Assembly: GCA_004356305.1 (NCBI GenBank)
Contig: SMXJ01000094.1
Span: 1-14,568 of the forward strand
Origin: Bacteroidota bacterium
Lineage (GTDB): Bacteria; Bacteroidota; Bacteroidia; Flavobacteriales; Flavobacteriaceae
Length of the DNA: 14,568 nucleotides
Direction of reading: 5' to 3'
Each line of letters opens with the position of its first letter. Position 1 is the stretch's first letter. The position numbers were made by a program, and so were the translations under genes. The notes below the pieces were generated by a model that had not been told where the DNA came from, did no database searches, and worked only from the letters and a program-made list of their open reading frames with translations. Below are positions 13,986-14,568 of the stretch, one piece after another.

Positions 13986-14126
13986 ATGAAAATCAAGTAT
14001 TACTTATTTATCGTTGCAATTTTTGGAGCCGTTTTATTCGTTTCTTGTACTCCCGAGAGTATAGAAAATGCACAAACAGATCAACAAATTGACGCCAAAA
14101 AAGTCCAACCCCCAAACAACGGATAG
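13986..14126 (+). CDS. Very small predicted lipoprotein (46 residues)
   Basis: I read this small gene directly from the ATG at 13986 to the TAG at 14124-14126. The product starts MKIKYYLFIVAIFGAVLFVS and continues with a lipobox cysteine at residue 21 (LFVSC), followed by TPESIENAQ and a hydrophilic tail ending QPPNNG. The charged n-region, hydrophobic core and cysteine fit a signal-peptidase-II lipoprotein whose mature part is only 26 residues. The promoter box lies at the right distance, and an A-rich leader (ACAAAAGCAAGTATT) precedes the ATG. The last 59 bases overlap the next gene out of frame, so the two are probably expressed together. No function can be assigned. The alternative is that it is an upstream leader peptide controlling translation of the membrane-protein gene. 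Confidence 0.65.
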   Translation: MKIKYYLFIVAIFGAVLFVSCTPESIENAQTDQQIDAKKVQPPNNG

Positions 14127-14568
14127 GAAAAATCTGTTTATTGGTGGAATTATTGTGTTAGTTGTTGCAATAACACCTTTTATATTTTATTCATATAAGA
14201 GTTTCCCAAACGATACAAAAGTTTGGGAGACTGCCTATTTTCTATTTGAAACGTCTTATTTTTCTATTAATGCCTATATATGGTTCTTAGTGAGTAAGAT
14301 TGTTCCATTATATCTTCTATTATTATGGTTTTTCACTTGCAAGCACTGGTGGCATTGGATCATATTAGTTCCGGTAGCGATGTATGCATTTCAATTATGG
14401 GGTATTGTTAATCAAAATAGTCATCCGGATGAACTAGAATTGTATTATATCTTGCCGTTGATGATGTTTTTAGTGCCGGCCGTCTATCTGGTGCGAGCGA
14501 AACTATTCGCGAAAGTCCGCGGAAATGATTTAGAAACTTTCGAGGAGGAATTAGGAGTAAGAACATCC
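14068..14568 (+). CDS. Multi-pass membrane protein of unknown function (3' end beyond window)
   Basis: An open frame of 167 codons runs from an ATG at 14068 to the window edge, in a different frame from the small lipoprotein gene that it overlaps by 59 bases. After a basic hydrophilic N-terminus (1-22, MHKQINKLTPKKSNPQTTDR) there are four likely membrane segments: about 23-43, 71-90, 97-115 and 126-143. They are followed by a charged cytoplasmic tail (AKLFAKVRGNDLETFEEELG). W-rich and C-containing spots (WFFTCKHWWHW, 87-97) mark the loop between the second and third segments. The pattern resembles uncharacterised membrane proteins of Flavobacteriaceae, but I cannot name a family. There is no other ATG before the third segment, so the start inside the lipoprotein gene is the only good one. 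Fewer than 200 residues of context make function unassignable. Confidence 0.75.
   Translation, partial: MHKQINKLTPKKSNPQTTDRKNLFIGGIIVLVVAITPFIFYSYKSFPNDTKVWETAYFLFETSYFSINAYIWFLVSKIVPLYLLLLWFFTCKHWWHWIILVPVAMYAFQLWGIVNQNSHPDELELYYILPLMMFLVPAVYLVRAKLFAKVRGNDLETFEEELGVRTS

Overview
The window looks like chromosomal core sequence from a Bacteroidota bacterium, most likely a member of the Flavobacteriaceae. The grounds are: an LpxC-FabZ fusion; a PorX-type response regulator with a PglZ domain (type IX secretion regulation); AT-rich DNA; A-rich leaders without Shine-Dalgarno sequences; and repeated matches to the Bacteroidota -7 promoter box TAnnTTTG close upstream of gene starts. I see no insertion sequence, phage gene, CRISPR array, tRNA or rRNA.

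Layout. Positions 1-11638 are transcribed almost entirely on the minus strand. In transcription order: an HD-domain phosphohydrolase (10412-11638); a lipid A operon lpxD, lpxC/fabZ, lpxA ending with efp (10373-6583) and closed by a strong terminator (6518-6551); a two-gene unit with a diverged LpxD paralogue and an NTF2-like protein (6490-5143); sucD on its own promoter (5040-4168), closed by a terminator (4117-4144); then fabG, a membrane von Willebrand A-domain protein and a prohibitin-like SPFH protein (4069-450), closed by a terminator (406-435); and last the 5' part of an outer-membrane beta-barrel gene (341 to the window edge). From 11752 the plus strand carries porX, tsaE, a tiny lipoprotein gene and a multi-pass membrane protein that runs off the right edge.

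How the genes fit together. The central block makes lipid A: LpxA adds the first 3-hydroxyacyl chain, LpxC deacetylates, LpxD adds the second chain, and FabZ and FabG belong to the fatty-acid elongation that supplies acyl-ACP. PorX concerns secretion across that outer membrane. efp, sucD and tsaE are translation, TCA-cycle and tRNA-modification housekeeping genes.

The least explained parts are the second LpxD-like enzyme with its overlapping NTF2-like partner, the fabG-VWA-prohibitin membrane operon, the divergent HD-hydrolase/porX pair, and the nested lipoprotein/membrane-protein pair at the right edge. Another recurring feature is that terminator T-tracts run directly into the next promoter's TATATTTG box. 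For lpxD, the lpxD paralogue and tsaE, the longest reading frame begins at a TTG upstream of the ATG that I judge to be the real start; the starts given here are the corrected ones.
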